A stretch of 64,000 nt of DNA, taken from Ulota crispa. Lineage: Eukaryota > Streptophyta > Bryopsida > Orthotrichales > Orthotrichaceae. Location of the stretch: contig OY987244.1 of assembly GCA_963920765.1 (NCBI GenBank), forward strand, positions 2,172,501 through 2,236,500, written 5' to 3'. Shown here piece by piece: positions 1-12,306 of the stretch (within the stretch, counting starts at the first letter, position 1; each line of letters opens with the position of its first letter). A program made the translations under genes and the position numbers. The notes below the pieces were generated by a model. It worked only from the letters and a program-made list of their open reading frames with translations, made no database searches and was not told the DNA's origin.

Positions 1-102
1 AAAATTTTAATCCAAGAGTATTTGTGTAATTTCTGAAAAAGTATGGGTACCTATGTAAGTATTGCAAACTTCAAGGATATCCATGAGATTTTCTCTAGTT
101 TT
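1..102. repeat. Right half of a Mutator-type foldback mini-element, cut by the window edge
   Basis: The stretch matches the right arm of the foldback family that is complete at 9557, 13197, 14867, 52725 and 57416: a 'tccaagagtatttgtg' block, then 'ctgaaaaagtatgggtacc', then 'caaacttcaaggatatccat', ending in a degenerate 'ttttctct'. The left arm lies outside the window. Short reading frames here are only the element's own palindrome. Confidence 0.75.
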
Positions 103-3100
103 AATTATTAACAAGCACATGCCGAGAAAGCCAGGATGAATATGGGAAATATTGGATTGTAGTTATGGAAGTTCAAAAATCCCCCAAAACTCTAGTTTTG
201 ATTGTGACTTTGACATCTGTTCATATACATATATGTATGTTATTGTATGAATACAAATACCTAAATCATGTTGTATTCATGAAACATCACATGTCATATG
301 AGATGTCACAAGCGATACTTTTGCAAGCTCATGAAAGTCAAGCCACGAAATATGACAAATGCAAAGGTAATGAAAAAACATGTCATTGCTCAAATATTCA
401 TTGACATTACATCAAAACCAGCACATTCGTTTGTGACATTTTCATGAACACATTCACTTGTGACATTTGCACCAACACAATATTACATGTGGCTGTGTAT
501 ATTGTTTATATATGCAAGCTTAAGTAAAAACATTAAGGTTCTTGTATCTTGAGCAATGACTTGCGTTTCACAAACTTACAAATATTTAAGCATCTTTCTG
601 TAAACCATCTTTGAAGAAAGAACATTTAATTGCAGCTACCTCAAATTTGAATCATTCTTTAAAAATTCATGCTTGGGGAGGTCACACCTCCCTTATGCTT
701 GGATATCACGTGCAATAATGGGGTATTTAAAGGGGGGTATTTATCTTTTTAAAGTAATTTTTTCTTCCCTAACTTTAAATTAAAATCTACTTTTGTATAT
801 TTTGGGGTACCCTATGTTTATTTCTAAATAGTTAAGAAGGCTAATTTTTGGCACCCTATTTTTTTTTACAAATGGAAAAGTACCAAAGCTTGGTGTAAAA
901 ACGCAACAAAGTTTCTACCCTAAATCTTGATTTTCCAAGTGGAATACTGCAAAAAAAAAGTAAATCCGAACTCTAGTGTCCACCACCATCGTCCTTTTGC
1001 AACTTGCATCAAAATTCTAAACACCAAAACAACCCTAAATTGCTTCAAACAATCACTCAAATTCAAATTTTAAACCCTAAGCAAACCCTACAAAAGTAAA
1101 ACAAAAATGTCAAAACTCTCAAAACTCTCAAACACCCTAAACCGTCCCTATGATGCTTGCAAAATGCTCCGAGAATTTGATTTTGATAAGACAATAACAC
1201 AAAAACCATGACTTGTAAAGTGCTCAAAAATGTCACTTTCATGCGTGTAGTAAGTGTAGTGAACCCAAATATAAAAGCAATAAGCGCAGTGAACACAAAC
1301 CTAGAAAGACAATAACTCAAATAACAAAAAGTAGAAAGTGCCACTTCAACGTTTGCAGTACGTGTAGTCAGAGAATTCAAGAACAAAAATAACACATAAG
1401 CTTACGTCATAGAAGCAAACTAAATTGCAAGCAAGAATCCAAAGATCTCAAACCCTAACCAACAATAGGATATTAGTGTTTGTAGAGTTTTCAACCTTAT
1501 TTTTGCTAACAATGCTAGCATCTTTGCTATGTATCCAATGAAACCTTAAATCCTAAAAGATTTCCCTCCACTACATTCAAAAATTGGATAGAAAGTGCAA
1601 TATTTTTCATTCAAACTGATCTTACAATTATAATCAAACTCATCCTACTTTACACTTTTAGGAGGATCCTATTTCCTTACCCTATTTTTTTCTACATTAT
1701 ACTAAAATGGAGGTATTATTCACTACCCTACTTTATATATAATGAAGCAAAAGACATAGAGATGTGGACAAAATGATCCATTCCTCACTCAAACCCTTCC
1801 CCTCTAATCAATTCTTCACCAAATCCAAAACCAATTACATATTTTAAAAACTTATGACGGGGGACAATATGCATTAAAATTTGAAGAGTAGAATATTCCA
1901 ACTCCATACCTTCAACCCATGTCAATTGCAATTATGCATTATCAAATACGTTAAATTGATCAACTTCTAATCTTCCACTAACAATTTTTTTAGCTTTTGA
2001 CCACCTTTTAGAGCTTAAAATTGCCTAAACTCAAGCGAGCTTCTTGAAGATAGAAAGAGGGACATAATGCACTAAAATTTGACTTGAATCAAATAAAGAA
2101 AAATCCTAATAAAAAAACATTTGAAAAAAGCATCAAATTATGATTAAATTGCTTTTAAAACCATTACAAATCCACCCCCAATCTAAAACCAATACATTCT
2201 CAATTTGTTATTTGAACTTTTGAGATATATGATTTAAAATTTTGAATTTAATGAAGTATTGAGTGTGTGGGAGGGGTATGACATGGGAAGGAATCTTTGT
2301 GTTGCCATCTTTATTTTCAATGTTATGGTAGATTTAACAAAAGTATAAAATTCATCTCTAATGAATAAAATTGACCCTATACTGTATTTGATCTCACCTA
2401 GTTTTCTAAAATTTCAATGGTCACCCTCCCCCCCCAGAATTCATGTTGCGTTACTTATAATCTTTTGAAGTTAAAATGTGAGGATGCTTCAATAATATTC
2501 GAACCTTGAAAGGCTTATTCACTTCATTGTCAATATATAAAACACTCAAATATACATTCTAATTTGAAGGATTTCTTGGGCAATGGCACAATTAGGGTAC
2601 CTCCAAACGGAACATTTGGAAAGGATATTTGGTCTTCACAACAACCTTGATCCAAAATTTCTATATTTAGGGGGAAAAATGTGAATGTGCAAGTAATAAT
2701 TGACAAGGCATTATCCTTAAGAGCTCCTTACTCTATGAAGTTCGTTTCAAAATTGTTCCCTCTATTACAATGACTATTTAAGTCCTTTTCACACCATACA
2801 AGTAATTAGAATCCAAATGTCTCAATCTAGATTTTTTTGAACTTGTAGTTTTTCATAGCTCCATAGTATTAATTATTAACATTCTAGCAATTTTGATTAT
2901 ATGTGCATTTAGAAACAAGAATATGTGCATATTTTTGTCACTTGAAAAGTAAAATTACAATTCTTTGATATTTTATATTGGGTGTGGAAGAACACACTTG
3001 AAATTGTTTTCTACACAACCCATAACATCTAATTCTAATACTTTACAAGCTAATTCACTTTAAAGATATGGACTATATATATTTGTACAACTATAATTCT

Positions 3101-4085
3101 GTTTTCCCAAATCCCATCAAAAAAATTTGCAATTTGGATGAGTCATTTAATTCATTTTATTGAAATATGGTAATTCCAAAACTTCTTACAAAAGAACTCA
3201 TCTGGACACAATAATTTTCCAAATTTTAAAAAGCATTTTGTTTTCTACTAATTTACAAGTATAAGTATGTTATTTTCAAAATGTTAACAACAAAACACTA
3301 TCCAATAGGGCTTAATAAAAAGGAGAAATATCATAAGTAAAGCCAAAAAATAATTAGACATTTCTTTTAGAATACCTTGATTGTGCCATTGCCCTCTTAA
3401 AAAGGCCAAATTTTGGCATATGCCATCTTAGTTGCTATCTTTGGAACATGGATCTTTTGTTATTCTACAATTAGTTCTTTTATTATATAACTTAAGCATC
3501 CGCTATGCATGTGATTATATAGTTCCATAATTTTTATACAATCAACATATTTTTACATGAGAGTGGCAGTAAAAGAGCACTTACAAATTGTTTCTGAGAA
3601 GATTTGCAAAAGTGATCTAGATTTTTTTTACATTTATCGAATAATTTACGACAATTTACAAAAAAGGGCACAATATTAATCAATTTTGATCAATGTTGGC
3701 CCTATTTGATAGTAAATCCAGATAGAAGCATAACCACAAGACACACAATGCTTTTTGCTCATTGTTTGTCACCAACTGCTTGATGCTCATCGTCCAACCT
3801 TTGGTGCTCCTAAGAACCCTTTACCAAGAGAGTTGCTAACATGTGCAAGGCTTTGTGTCCCTTCTCTTCCTGTTTTCCACATCACTCAATTTGCAATTTT
3901 TCTGAGGCTCCAAAAGCAGATCTCCTCTGTACACGACCTCGATGAAGAATTGGGTAACACATGTATTGCCTTGATTATTTATGCCTCTGGTGGTAATTAT
4001 TTTTGAAACTCTATGCCCCTAAGTGTAAACGTTGTCATTTATGCATGTATTGCAAATCCTTACATTCTTTATTATCATAATTATA
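103..4085. other. AT-rich intergenic DNA, no gene seen
   Basis: About 4 kb of AT-rich DNA without a convincing exon, RNA gene or complete mobile element. Reading frames are short and of biased composition. The one at 3755-4006 (83 codons) has no family signature that I recognise. A weak local duplication of 'cattcrcttgtgacattt' lies near 420-465. Confidence 0.6.
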
Positions 4086-4959
4086 TTAACCCCTGAAGGC
4101 CCAAGCCCATTTTTTTGTGAAAATCACTCAAAACTGCCACTTTTGGGGAGTGAGGAGAAATGTAATATATATATTTTTTTGGAAATCCAACCGCAAGATC
4201 TTGCCCTAGACAATGGGAGGTACTTATGCAAAAAAATTAGCTCATTCTAGATGGTGAGGAGTGAGATATTCACATAAGAAGTGAAAAAAAAAGTTTTTTT
4301 CACTGCTGCCCAGAAATTTCAAAAGCCTTTGACGGCTCCTATATCAAAAAAATTGCTCTACGCAAAGTCAAGGTTTATTTTTCTCATGTAGAAGACCAAG
4401 TTAGGTAAATATGGGAGAATTTTCAAATGAATTGGAGGTGTAAATCATACATTGTAAAATCTTGCAATGTTGTAATGCCATGAAATTTGCATATACACTA
4501 GGCAAGATTGGAGGATTTATGTAAAATTGAGAAATATAAATTACTTTAATCCAAATATTGAAAACCAAGGAATCTTAGTCTACTACAACTTGCAAAAAAA
4601 AAAGTCAAAAAACATATACACAAAGAGTTCAAAAAAGTAAAGCAAAAAGTTTTACAAGGGGGAAAAAGAATGGAAGTTTGGGAGTCCCATATCTACCCGC
4701 AAACTAAAACTTCTCATAACTTTCATCTCATCTATCAAAATTGAATGATTCAAAGCTTCCCAAATACATAAAAATTTAAAGAACCAATTTCAAACTTCAA
4801 TAATTGTTAGAATGGAGAAAAAATTATACCCCCACGTAGGTCTTCACATTCTCCACCTTGAATAAAAGTTTCAGAAAATCATGCAAAGTAGTTTAACCAT
4901 AGGTACCTGCCCAAAATCCCATTTGTTCCCTCAGGGGACAATGGGCCTTGAGGGGTTAA
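4086..4959 (+). repeat. Non-autonomous element of the 'TTAACCCCTAAAGG' family, about 0.87 kb
   Basis: It starts with TTAACCCCTGAAGG and ends with CCTTGAGGGGTTAA, an imperfect terminal inverted repeat. The interior, including 'aaatcccatttgttccctca' near the right end, recurs in direct orientation at 17968-18924 and inverted at 16506-17434 and 47842-48766. No coding capacity. The superfamily is not settled; the target duplication is unclear. Confidence 0.7.
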
Positions 4960-5323
4960 AGATCCAATGACATAGTAAAACCTCAAAATATATAAATCAA
5001 AAAGGAAATGCCGCAATTCCGGATCTTAAATGAAATTCTATTATTTTCATTCATTTCAAAAGTTCTAAGTTGTTCGGTCTTGAGCCAAATAACATAGTTC
5101 ACATAAAACAAGCCACATCCCTCATGACTTGCATATGAATGAAACGCTTGTTTGCACAATGCATGGAATATGTGAAGAGCTTTGGTTATACGGATACACC
5201 CAAACCTCATTTTCGTCATACTTTCTAATATCAAATTTCATTAAATTTTGAGATTATGTGCCAAAAAATTTACATATCACTCAACAAAATATCACATAAG
5301 TCATGTCATAAGAGAGCCCTAAG

Positions 5324-5480
5324 TCTAGAAGAAAAATATGTCCTAAACAATCAATTGCAAATGTCCTAAACAACAAACGTCTTAAACAACTGTATAATGA
5401 CTCAAAAATATAGTTGTTTAAGACATTTGCTGGTGTTGTGAAACTGTTGTCTAGGACAGGACATGTTTTTCTTCTAGCGT
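5324..5480. repeat. Small foldback hairpin, about 157 bp
   Basis: The left arm begins 'ctagaagaaaaatatgtcct' and the right arm ends with the near reverse complement 'aggacatgtttttcttctag'. The inner parts (caaatgtcctaaacaac and gttgtttaagacatttg) also pair, so almost the whole segment folds back. It looks like a miniature transposon or hairpin-RNA source. It lies about 1.1 kb upstream of the AP2 gene. Confidence 0.55.
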
Positions 5481-5559
5481 GGTGAGTTTTTTGGATCCCA
5501 AAAAGTGGTTTCTCAAAAGTCCAATTCATTATCATTGAGTTTTATTTTCAGATATTTTC

Positions 5560-6487
5560 CTTTGAGGCGGTTTAGCAGCTGAGGTGGCTTGCCCTCTGAT
5601 CCTCGCTGCAACAAGGGTCCCTTTCCTCCGTTTCCAAACCAAAAAGCACGTAATTAAAACAAAAGAACATAAAACATTAAAAAAAAAAAAAAAAAGAGGA
5701 AAAAAAGGAAAATGTGAAGAAAAGGGATACGATAGTGGTGAGGGTGTGGATTTCTTAGCCGAGTGGCAGTGCATAGTAAGCTTAAGCCAAATGGCAACCG
5801 TACTCCGGCGGCTGCGTAACCGACTCCGATCCAGGTGTCGCCACCGAGCTGGTGCCTGAGCGAAGCACGGTGAAGCATCGACAGATCACGTCACAATCAT
5901 GACATCCCCGAGCGTTATCGACACAGGGCTTGGTGCCCCGCTTGGTGCAGTAGTATGATTCCTAACCAGATTATGTAGAAAGAATAAAGAAATAAAACAA
6001 ATGAAGGGAAAAGCTTGTGGTTTGGAGTGTGCCGGACTGCCGGCTGCAGGGTGGCCGCTGGTGTGCCGCTGTGGGCACGACAGCAGACGCTGAATCCCGC
6101 GGTTCCCGCCTAGCTCGTCAAGCGGCAGCTACAGTACAGGTTTCCAAGTCGACCGCTTCAGCCGATGCCAGGCATTCCGGCCGGTACTTCACCATAGTAC
6201 CCGTCTCTTACCTTACTGCAGAAACAGTAGTGTCCTGACGACGGTGAACTCGTACGACAGTTTTAATGTGCATCCACTTGAAGTTTACCAATTTGAGTCT
6301 ACAGCTGCAGGGATGTTGACTTCTATCATGTAGATCACCAATTTGCAGAGTAGAGATAGCCACTTGAAGCCCTTTTACAATATTTTCTGCTCACCTCGGA
6401 CGAAGGAGTAGCTCGATTGCAGGAGAGTTGAATTGAGGAACAGGGGTAGCTAGTTACAGATTGAATGATTCAAGCACCACTGTAGGA
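5560..6487 (+). promoter_or_regulatory. Promoter and leader region of the DREB2-like gene, with a DRE core and a short uORF
   Basis: Base composition rises sharply here compared with the AT-rich DNA upstream. A DRE/CRT core ACCGAC is at 5819-5824, the motif that DREB proteins themselves bind, so self-regulation is possible but unproven. A 17-nt poly-A lies near 5680. A six-codon uORF (MIQAPL, 6465-6485) stops two bases before the main ATG at 6488; it would be read first by scanning ribosomes if it is in the transcript. The transcription start cannot be fixed from sequence. Confidence 0.5.
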
Positions 6488-7795
6488 ATGAATCATTTCA
6501 GACCAAACATGCTAGATTCGGCGGAGGTTAATGTGATGCCCATTCTGCAAGAGCTCCGCAAGAACATCACCATCAGGCGAGGCCGGCGTCGCAAGCGGAA
6601 CAACGTGCCGGCGACAATGCAGGGTGGCGGCTCCGTGGCGGAAACGCTCGCATGGTGGGCGAGCCACAACAATGAGATTCACGACAGAGGAGGAGGAGGC
6701 ATAGTGCTAGGCAGCGATGGAGTAGTAGCAGCAGGGGCCAAGCTCAAGAAGGGCATCCGCAAAGGGCCGGCGAAGGGCAGCAAGAAAGGCTGCATGAAGG
6801 GCAAAGGCGGGCCAGAGAACGCGCAGTGCAACTTTCGCGGCGTGCGGCAACGCACCTGGGGCAAGTGGGTGGCGGAGATTCGCGAGCCCAGTCGCGGCTC
6901 TCGCTTGTGGCTGGGTACGTATCCCACCGCTAAAGTGGCCGCGCAGGCTTACGACGCCGCGGCGCGCAGCCTCTATGGCGCCCATGCCCTCCTCAACCTC
7001 CCGAATGGCCTCCCCACGCCTGACACAGCGCACGACACAGCTCGGGACACAGCGCAGGACATAACTTGGGACACAGCCGCTCGGGACACAGCTGGGGATG
7101 CAGTAGCAGCTGCGGTGCCATCCACGTCCGCTTCGGATTCTGCCGAGGACGCGAACGACTCAAGTTCTAGTAAAAGACACCGTGCTGATGTTTCAGAGTG
7201 CAAGGAGAGCAAGAGCGACACCTCGTTCACCACGCCCGTGGTCGATAACCCATCGGTCGATACGGACACGTCAGCATCTCCATTGCGGCAGACTGTCGAG
7301 CACCATCCAGAGTTAAGAGAACTTGAGTTGCCATGGGGTCGGGGCTCTGCTCAAGACCCTGACCAGCAACTGACCAACGCACTCCCGTTACCTGAGCTTG
7401 ATCACGCCAGCTCCGACGGCCTCCCAAAGAACGAGGTAGAGTTTTTGGGGAAAGTATTCAACCTGTTTGACAGCTTTGACGGCGATGGAGGAAGCGTGCC
7501 CATGCCCGAGGCTGTGCCCGTGTTGCAGCGAACTCGCAGTGGTTCCAGCACCACGACGGAGGACACCACGACTGTGCTCAATTCCAAGGGTTTGTGGCGC
7601 AATCATGCTGATGTTTCAATGTTGGAGTCGGATGATAACTCGAACGGGAGTACCACCACCGGGGTGAGCGATATCCACGAGGTGGATTGGATGGTGCCGG
7701 GGTCGCCAGAGATCACGCTGTTGGAGAATTCGGTTCTCTTGAATAAGAAGCAACCCTGGACATCTCTCGTACAGTTACCTACCCGTACGGTTTGA
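6488..7795 (+). CDS. DREB2-like AP2/ERF transcription factor (A-2 subgroup)
   Basis: Single-exon gene encoding 435 residues. One AP2/ERF domain spans residues 116-173 ([19 protein letters not shown] ... ALLNLPN). The lysine-rich [13 protein letters not shown] just before it is the hallmark of DREB2-type (A-2) proteins, which bind the DRE/CRT element in drought, heat and salt responses. Val and Glu occupy the DREB-typical positions in the second beta strand (WVAEIRE). Two basic stretches (residues 30-37 and about 83-106) are likely nuclear signals. The acidic, Ser/Thr-rich C-terminal half is a plausible activation region. The start is the first ATG of the frame; the frame is open nine codons further upstream but only to a TTG. 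An unusual Asp-Thr-Ala repeat follows the AP2 domain. The family is certain; the exact orthologue is not. Confidence 0.93.
   Translation: MNHFRPNMLDSAEVNVMPILQELRKNITIRRGRRRKRNNVPATMQGGGSVAETLAWWASHNNEIHDRGGGGIVLGSDGVVAAGAKLKKGIRKGPAKGSKKGCMKGKGGPENAQCNFRGVRQRTWGKWVAEIREPSRGSRLWLGTYPTAKVAAQAYDAAARSLYGAHALLNLPNGLPTPDTAHDTARDTAQDITWDTAARDTAGDAVAAAVPSTSASDSAEDANDSSSSKRHRADVSECKESKSDTSFTTPVVDNPSVDTDTSASPLRQTVEHHPELRELELPWGRGSAQDPDQQLTNALPLPELDHASSDGLPKNEVEFLGKVFNLFDSFDGDGGSVPMPEAVPVLQRTRSGSSTTTEDTTTVLNSKGLWRNHADVSMLESDDNSNGSTTTGVSDIHEVDWMVPGSPEITLLENSVLLNKKQPWTSLVQLPTRTV
7018..7104 (+). repeat. In-frame 'gacacagc' micro-repeat coding for DTA units
   Basis: Directly after the AP2 domain the DNA repeats variants of GACACAGC in steps of about 12 nt, coding for [20 protein letters not shown]. 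The unit (acidic, Thr, Ala) is repeated about seven times with drift. It looks like recent slippage expansion inside the coding sequence and lengthens the linker between the DNA-binding and acidic regions. Confidence 0.8.
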
Positions 7796-8908
7796 GAAGA
7801 GCAATTTTGTCCAATCCATCTTTTTGCCCTTTTGTTTCGTTCTCCGGCCTGTTCTGAACCGTTTTTGACGTTCAATTGCAATGAACGTTAAATATCAGAA
7901 CACACTCTTCACCAGAGTTTAGTCTCCTTTTGTAAAGTAAGCTTACCACCACGCTATGAGGTTTGACAGGACGGAGTAAACTGCTCTACTTACAAGCACC
8001 ATCTTCAGAGACTGTATGATAACATTCTTCAACGCCCATTGTTGCACAAAAGCATTTGAAGATATTGTTCCAATTGAATCACAGTTTTATATAAAGCGTT
8101 TGCATGTATTTTGCTATACATAGCATAACGAGGCACTATGGGGGAGTCGAAAAATACCTAGTGAAATTCAAGCTAGTACAGTCCACCAATCGTGGACTAG
8201 CTGTGGTAGAATGTAGAACTCAAAGGAAAAAAGCGCAAGCTTAGAAGGGCTAAAGAATGTGACGTGTCTCCCAAGATGTGATCAAACTCTTTGCGTAGGT
8301 TTGATTAGCTGCATAGACCAAACATTTTCTGGGCCAGAGCAGTCCTTCTTGAAAATAATTTGCTGAGATAGAGCACCATGAGAATGAGAAGTTGAGATCA
8401 TTCTTATTCTTGAAGATGTTGCAATGTAACAGTTGTACAAGAAATCCGACTAATCTGTGGTTCCTAAACTTACCCTACGTTGAATGTCTGACTATATTGT
8501 GACAATTAACTTTATATTGCAAAATGTCTGCACTTCTAGAAATGATGAGGTAGCTCCAGACTACAGGAGAAATGTTCCATACTGCTCTTGAATGTTATAT
8601 TCTGAGTCTCTGACAATCAATAGAAGGGTAGCAACTTCTCAAAGCCACAAATAACACTTCTCTACTTGTGCTATGAATCTAGATAAAAAAACAAAATCCA
8701 CCACAGTAGCTTTATCCCAGCGCTGGTTAACACCCATGGGCCTGCCAAATGATTGACAAGTAATAAAGATGAGGGCGCCGTAAGCTGTTCAGAGTGCTGG
8801 TTCTTCACTGCTGAGATGTTCTCTTCATGATTTTGAAGTTTAGGGTTTAGGGTCAAGGATATAAATTCCGAAAGGGGCAGCTCAGTTATAATCCAAAAAG
8901 CCGAAGAA
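7796..8908. other. Intergenic region between convergent genes
   Basis: This holds the 3' untranslated regions of the AP2 gene (+) and of the small membrane-protein gene (-), which converge here. No exon, RNA gene or complete repeat was recognised. Polyadenylation sites cannot be placed firmly. Confidence 0.55.
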
Positions 8909-10148
8909 CTAGGCGTGGGTGCGGGGCGGTTTCCCAAAAGCACTGCGAATTGTTCGACCCATGCTTCTCAGATCCTCCACCTGCACAAACAGATAAATCT
9001 GACGTAAATTATTCAACACCCAAGGCAACAATGACTAGCAGTAAATCCTAAAATCAATGCTACATATGAGAACTTTCTCGTGGTAGTCGTATCTGTACAG
9101 AGGAATAATACTCTAAAGCAGGGTCCTGTAACACATTGGAATCACTAGTCTGTACTCGAAAGAACTCCAAGGATCCAACAAGGTTTAGGAATTAAGGTTC
9201 CCCCAAGCCCAATATTATGAAAGACTCCAATCTCGACTTCACCGTGCTCTTCAAAAACCGATGTAAATCACAAATCCTACAGACCGGAGAAATTTTGGTT
9301 TCTGATAAAGCCGCAACAGCCGCTAGGTTGTAAACATTATCATGCCTAGGGTTTAATAAAAAATTCAACGAAAAACATGCCCTAGGGATCGATCTCATTG
9401 ATCCTTACTTAGGTCCTCTATATTTTGGGTATGTCTTTACTGCCTTCGATAGCTTACAAAACATCAAGTCTGCATGACAAGACTTCCATACTACTCTCCT
9501 TCTGAGATGCCTTGAATATCTATGATGCCCATTCTCTCATTAGTTACTTAAATGTAGGGAAAATTTCATGGATACCCCTGAAGTTTGCAATATTTTCATA
9601 GATACCCCCTGCTTTTTCAGAAATATCACAAATACCTTTGGGCCAAAAAATTTAGGGTTTGTTTTGTTATGCCTGTTACTTTCCATCTTCCTTTGTGTGC
9701 ACGCATAACAAGAAAAAAAAAGTAGTGTGCACACAAAGGGAGAAGGAAGTGGCATGCATAACAAAACAAACCCTTAAATTTTTTGGTCCAAGGGTATTTG
9801 TGATATTTCTGAAAAAGCAGGGGTATCTATGAAAATATGACAAACTTCAGGGGTATCCATGAAATTTTCCCATAAATATACTAGTCACAAGGAACGTTGC
9901 GAGATTTCCAACAAGGAATCTATCGTACTCATGAATGCACATGGTTTCATAGTGGAAACATGATCAAGCCAGAACACCAAAAGGCACTGCAGAATAGAAT
10001 ACAAAATCACCTCTCGAATTCCGCTTGCCCAAAGGGTACCGCCCATAGTGCAAAAGCCAGCTCCCAGCACTAAAGACGCAATTGAGAAAGCCCGAAGTGG
10101 CATTGATAGACCTCCATCGCCCCTCTTTGTCAGCACACGAGCTGCCAT
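8909..10148 (-). CDS. Conserved-looking 69-residue membrane protein, two exons (possible complex I B9-type subunit)
   Basis: Exon 1 is 10148-10011 (46 codons) and exon 2 is 8980-8909 (23 codons plus TAG). They join in phase 0 with a GT donor after GAG and a TTTGTGCAG acceptor. The protein starts MAARVLTKRGDGGLSMPLRA, has one hydrophobic segment at about residues 20-44 (FSIASLVLGAGFCTMGGTLW) and a basic tail ending KPPRTHA. A basic N-terminus plus one membrane span fits a small mitochondrial inner-membrane protein. From memory it resembles the small Arabidopsis protein sometimes listed as the complex I B9/NDUFA3 candidate, but I cannot verify this. A leader intron ending at the TGCAG just before GCGATGG is possible. 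A foldback element sits in the intron. The splice structure is well supported; the function is tentative. Confidence 0.7.
9557..9871. mobile_element. Mutator-type foldback MITE, 315 bp, inside the intron of the small membrane-protein gene
   Basis: The element starts GGGAAAATTTCATGG and ends with its reverse complement. Nearly the whole length is two inverted arms around a variable centre. The flanks TTAAATGTA (9548-9556) and ATAAATATA (9872-9880) match at 7 of 9 positions, consistent with an old 9-bp target duplication. There is no coding capacity. Confidence 0.85.
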
Positions 10149-12306
10149 CGCCTGCACTCAGAGCATAAGTTTCAGTAAGAGCACGGACTCTGGTTGCAAA
10201 CAGCCACACTATAAATAAATAAATAAATAAAAGGGAAAAAGGCGATTTTTCGGTTATGAACATACTTGACTAGCAGCACCACATGCCCACAGAGTTGGTG
10301 TGAGTGCGCTGCCATCTTGCTGAGGCACGGCACTACCAATGGAGGTAAGCTCATGTCCATCTGCCATTCATTCAAGTCAAAGGAACTTGCAATTCTCACT
10401 GCAAAAAATAGCCAGTGAACGAGCATTAGGTCAAAGGACAAGTCAAAGGACAGGTCAAAGGATGGAGCGACAGCGAGAATCCTTCAAACTCAAGATTCAG
10501 AAAGAAAAATCTAGAAGGAAATCCATGGCGAAGACTCTGTTGTGTAATACATTGATATGGAAATGCCACAAAGGCGACGGATAGTTTTAAGAGAAAACTG
10601 AAAGCAGAGGACATAGGATGCGAGAAGAAGAGAGTGGTTAACCTCCAATCCCGTTGTGGAAGATTGCATCCTGCTCGATTCCAAACAAACGTTTTCTTCG
10701 ACGATCGCAACTCGCGTCGCAGCATTACACATGCGCCGAGTGCATGAAGCTGTGAATCCATCACCGAGAATGCTCACAAAACACAATCGAGAGCACACTC
10801 CTCTGGCGCAGCACCGGATGCAAGGAATTCTGTGAACGGATGATTTTCATCCATTACACCCCTACTTCCACGGTTTTTTTTTTCATTTTTTAGAAATGCC
10901 AAAGTGGCGATTTAAAATGTTATAGTGGTGCTTCATATTTCAACATTCATCCATTTTAGATAGAAAATATCACATTAGCACATATTACATCTATAATTTG
11001 GTTTTCATCTACAATTTGGCAATTTCATCCAAGTTTTTTTTAAGTTTGAAGTTTTTTTGGCAATTCCATCCAAGTAATCATGTTTTTTTTGTATAGGTTT
11101 GGTGCCAGTCAAAAAAATTAGTGTAATTTTGTCCCAAATTGCCAAAAAAAGAAACTCTCCCTAATTCTATGCATGAGATTCATTAATATCAGACTATTTC
11201 AAGACCTTTTTGGAATTAACCTTGAGCAATCATTCCCATTTGCACTAAGGTCCAACTTCCATGCTTCACTGGAATTGAAGAAATGCATAAACCACAACAA
11301 AATTACAAATACATATGTGGGCGTGTGCTAGAAAACAACATAATTGGAAAATGAGAAATTGTGTTCCAACAAGTTTCTTTCAAAAAATTGGGGATCTGAG
11401 TTTCTTGAAATAAAAAAATGCTAGTCACCTAAGCCCATTCCCATGTTGTATGGAAGTTTCCACTAAATCTTGCTAGCTAGACTTAATCCCTAAATGTTGG
11501 GCTGGTCATTGTAACTACCCCTCTACAGTAGCTCTACTAGTCTACTGTGCTCTACAGTGGTATGAAAAGTGCCCGCCCATTGTAACACTATTTCCAAAAG
11601 TTGCAAAAGTCAACAATACATACTACCCTCATGAAAATTGCAAAAAAGAAAAACGTGGAACCTAACATTGTAGCTGTGGATCTTCTCACAATTTAGGTTA
11701 CCCAAAAACATGAGTGCATTTGGTGAGTTTATATTTTGCCTTCCCTCATGGACCACGTATCTATGATCACTTCCAAACAAATTAGATGAAAAACAACTTT
11801 TTTCCATCCTATAAAATATATTTTTCTTATACAAGGGACAGAAAAAGTCCTCTTGAACGTTTTAGGGTTTAAAAACATATGAGTTCCTCAACTACTGAAG
11901 TTACTATGTAAGATAAGAGATTCATAAACCGACCGTGTTCTAAATACGTTCCCTTTTTAAAGATGAGTGGCAGGTTTCTTCAAGTATCTATTACTATCGA
12001 GCTAGGAAGGTTAAATGGTTAATTTATGAACCTCTTATCTTATTTACTTTTTTTGCAGGGACAACGCTGTTACATTAGAAAACGTGACAGATTTCATCCA
12101 GAAGTGCAGAGTTCATCCAATTCCAAGAGCTGCCCTAAACTTCTGAGTGTGTTTGTGCTTCCTGCCAATCGCAGTAACGAGCTTGTTGTTGTCGTCGTTG
12201 TTTGATTTCCATGGGATTAGAACTCTAGAGAGGGGAGCGACTAGTAGTGCAAGCAAGCATCGTGCGTCTGGAGAGAGAGCTTGTAGCGGAGGATTCCGGT
12301 TTCATC
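10149..12306. promoter_or_regulatory. Divergent intergenic region between the small membrane-protein gene and the OEP16-3/B14.7 gene
   Basis: About 2.2 kb separates two genes transcribed away from each other. On the minus strand, GC-richer leader DNA extends to about 10800, with a good donor (CTAGTCAA then GTATGT) near 10266 and another near 10641, so spliced 5' untranslated exons are likely. A TAAA microsatellite lies at 10211-10232. On the plus strand a pyrimidine-rich 'ttttttgcag' ends near 12058 and may close a 5' UTR intron of the downstream gene. The middle (10850-12040) is AT-rich repeat-like DNA. Confidence 0.45.
11505..11800. repeat. Dispersed repeat shared with 31085-31340
   Basis: Blocks such as 'ccctcatgaaaattgcaa', 'gcaaaagtcaac' and 'ctcatggaccacgt' occur here and, in opposite orientation, at 31085-31340. 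Borders are vague and no terminal repeats were resolved. Probably a decayed non-autonomous element. Confidence 0.4.

Noticed and set aside
3755-4006. 83-codon open frame with PTFGAPKNPLPRELL
   Set aside because: No recognisable domain, no splice partners, isolated in AT-rich DNA. Chance or very old relic.
10426-10798. Minus-strand frames of 95-112 codons upstream of the small membrane-protein gene
   Set aside because: When spliced at the visible donors they do not stay in frame with MAARVLTK; better explained as leader exons.
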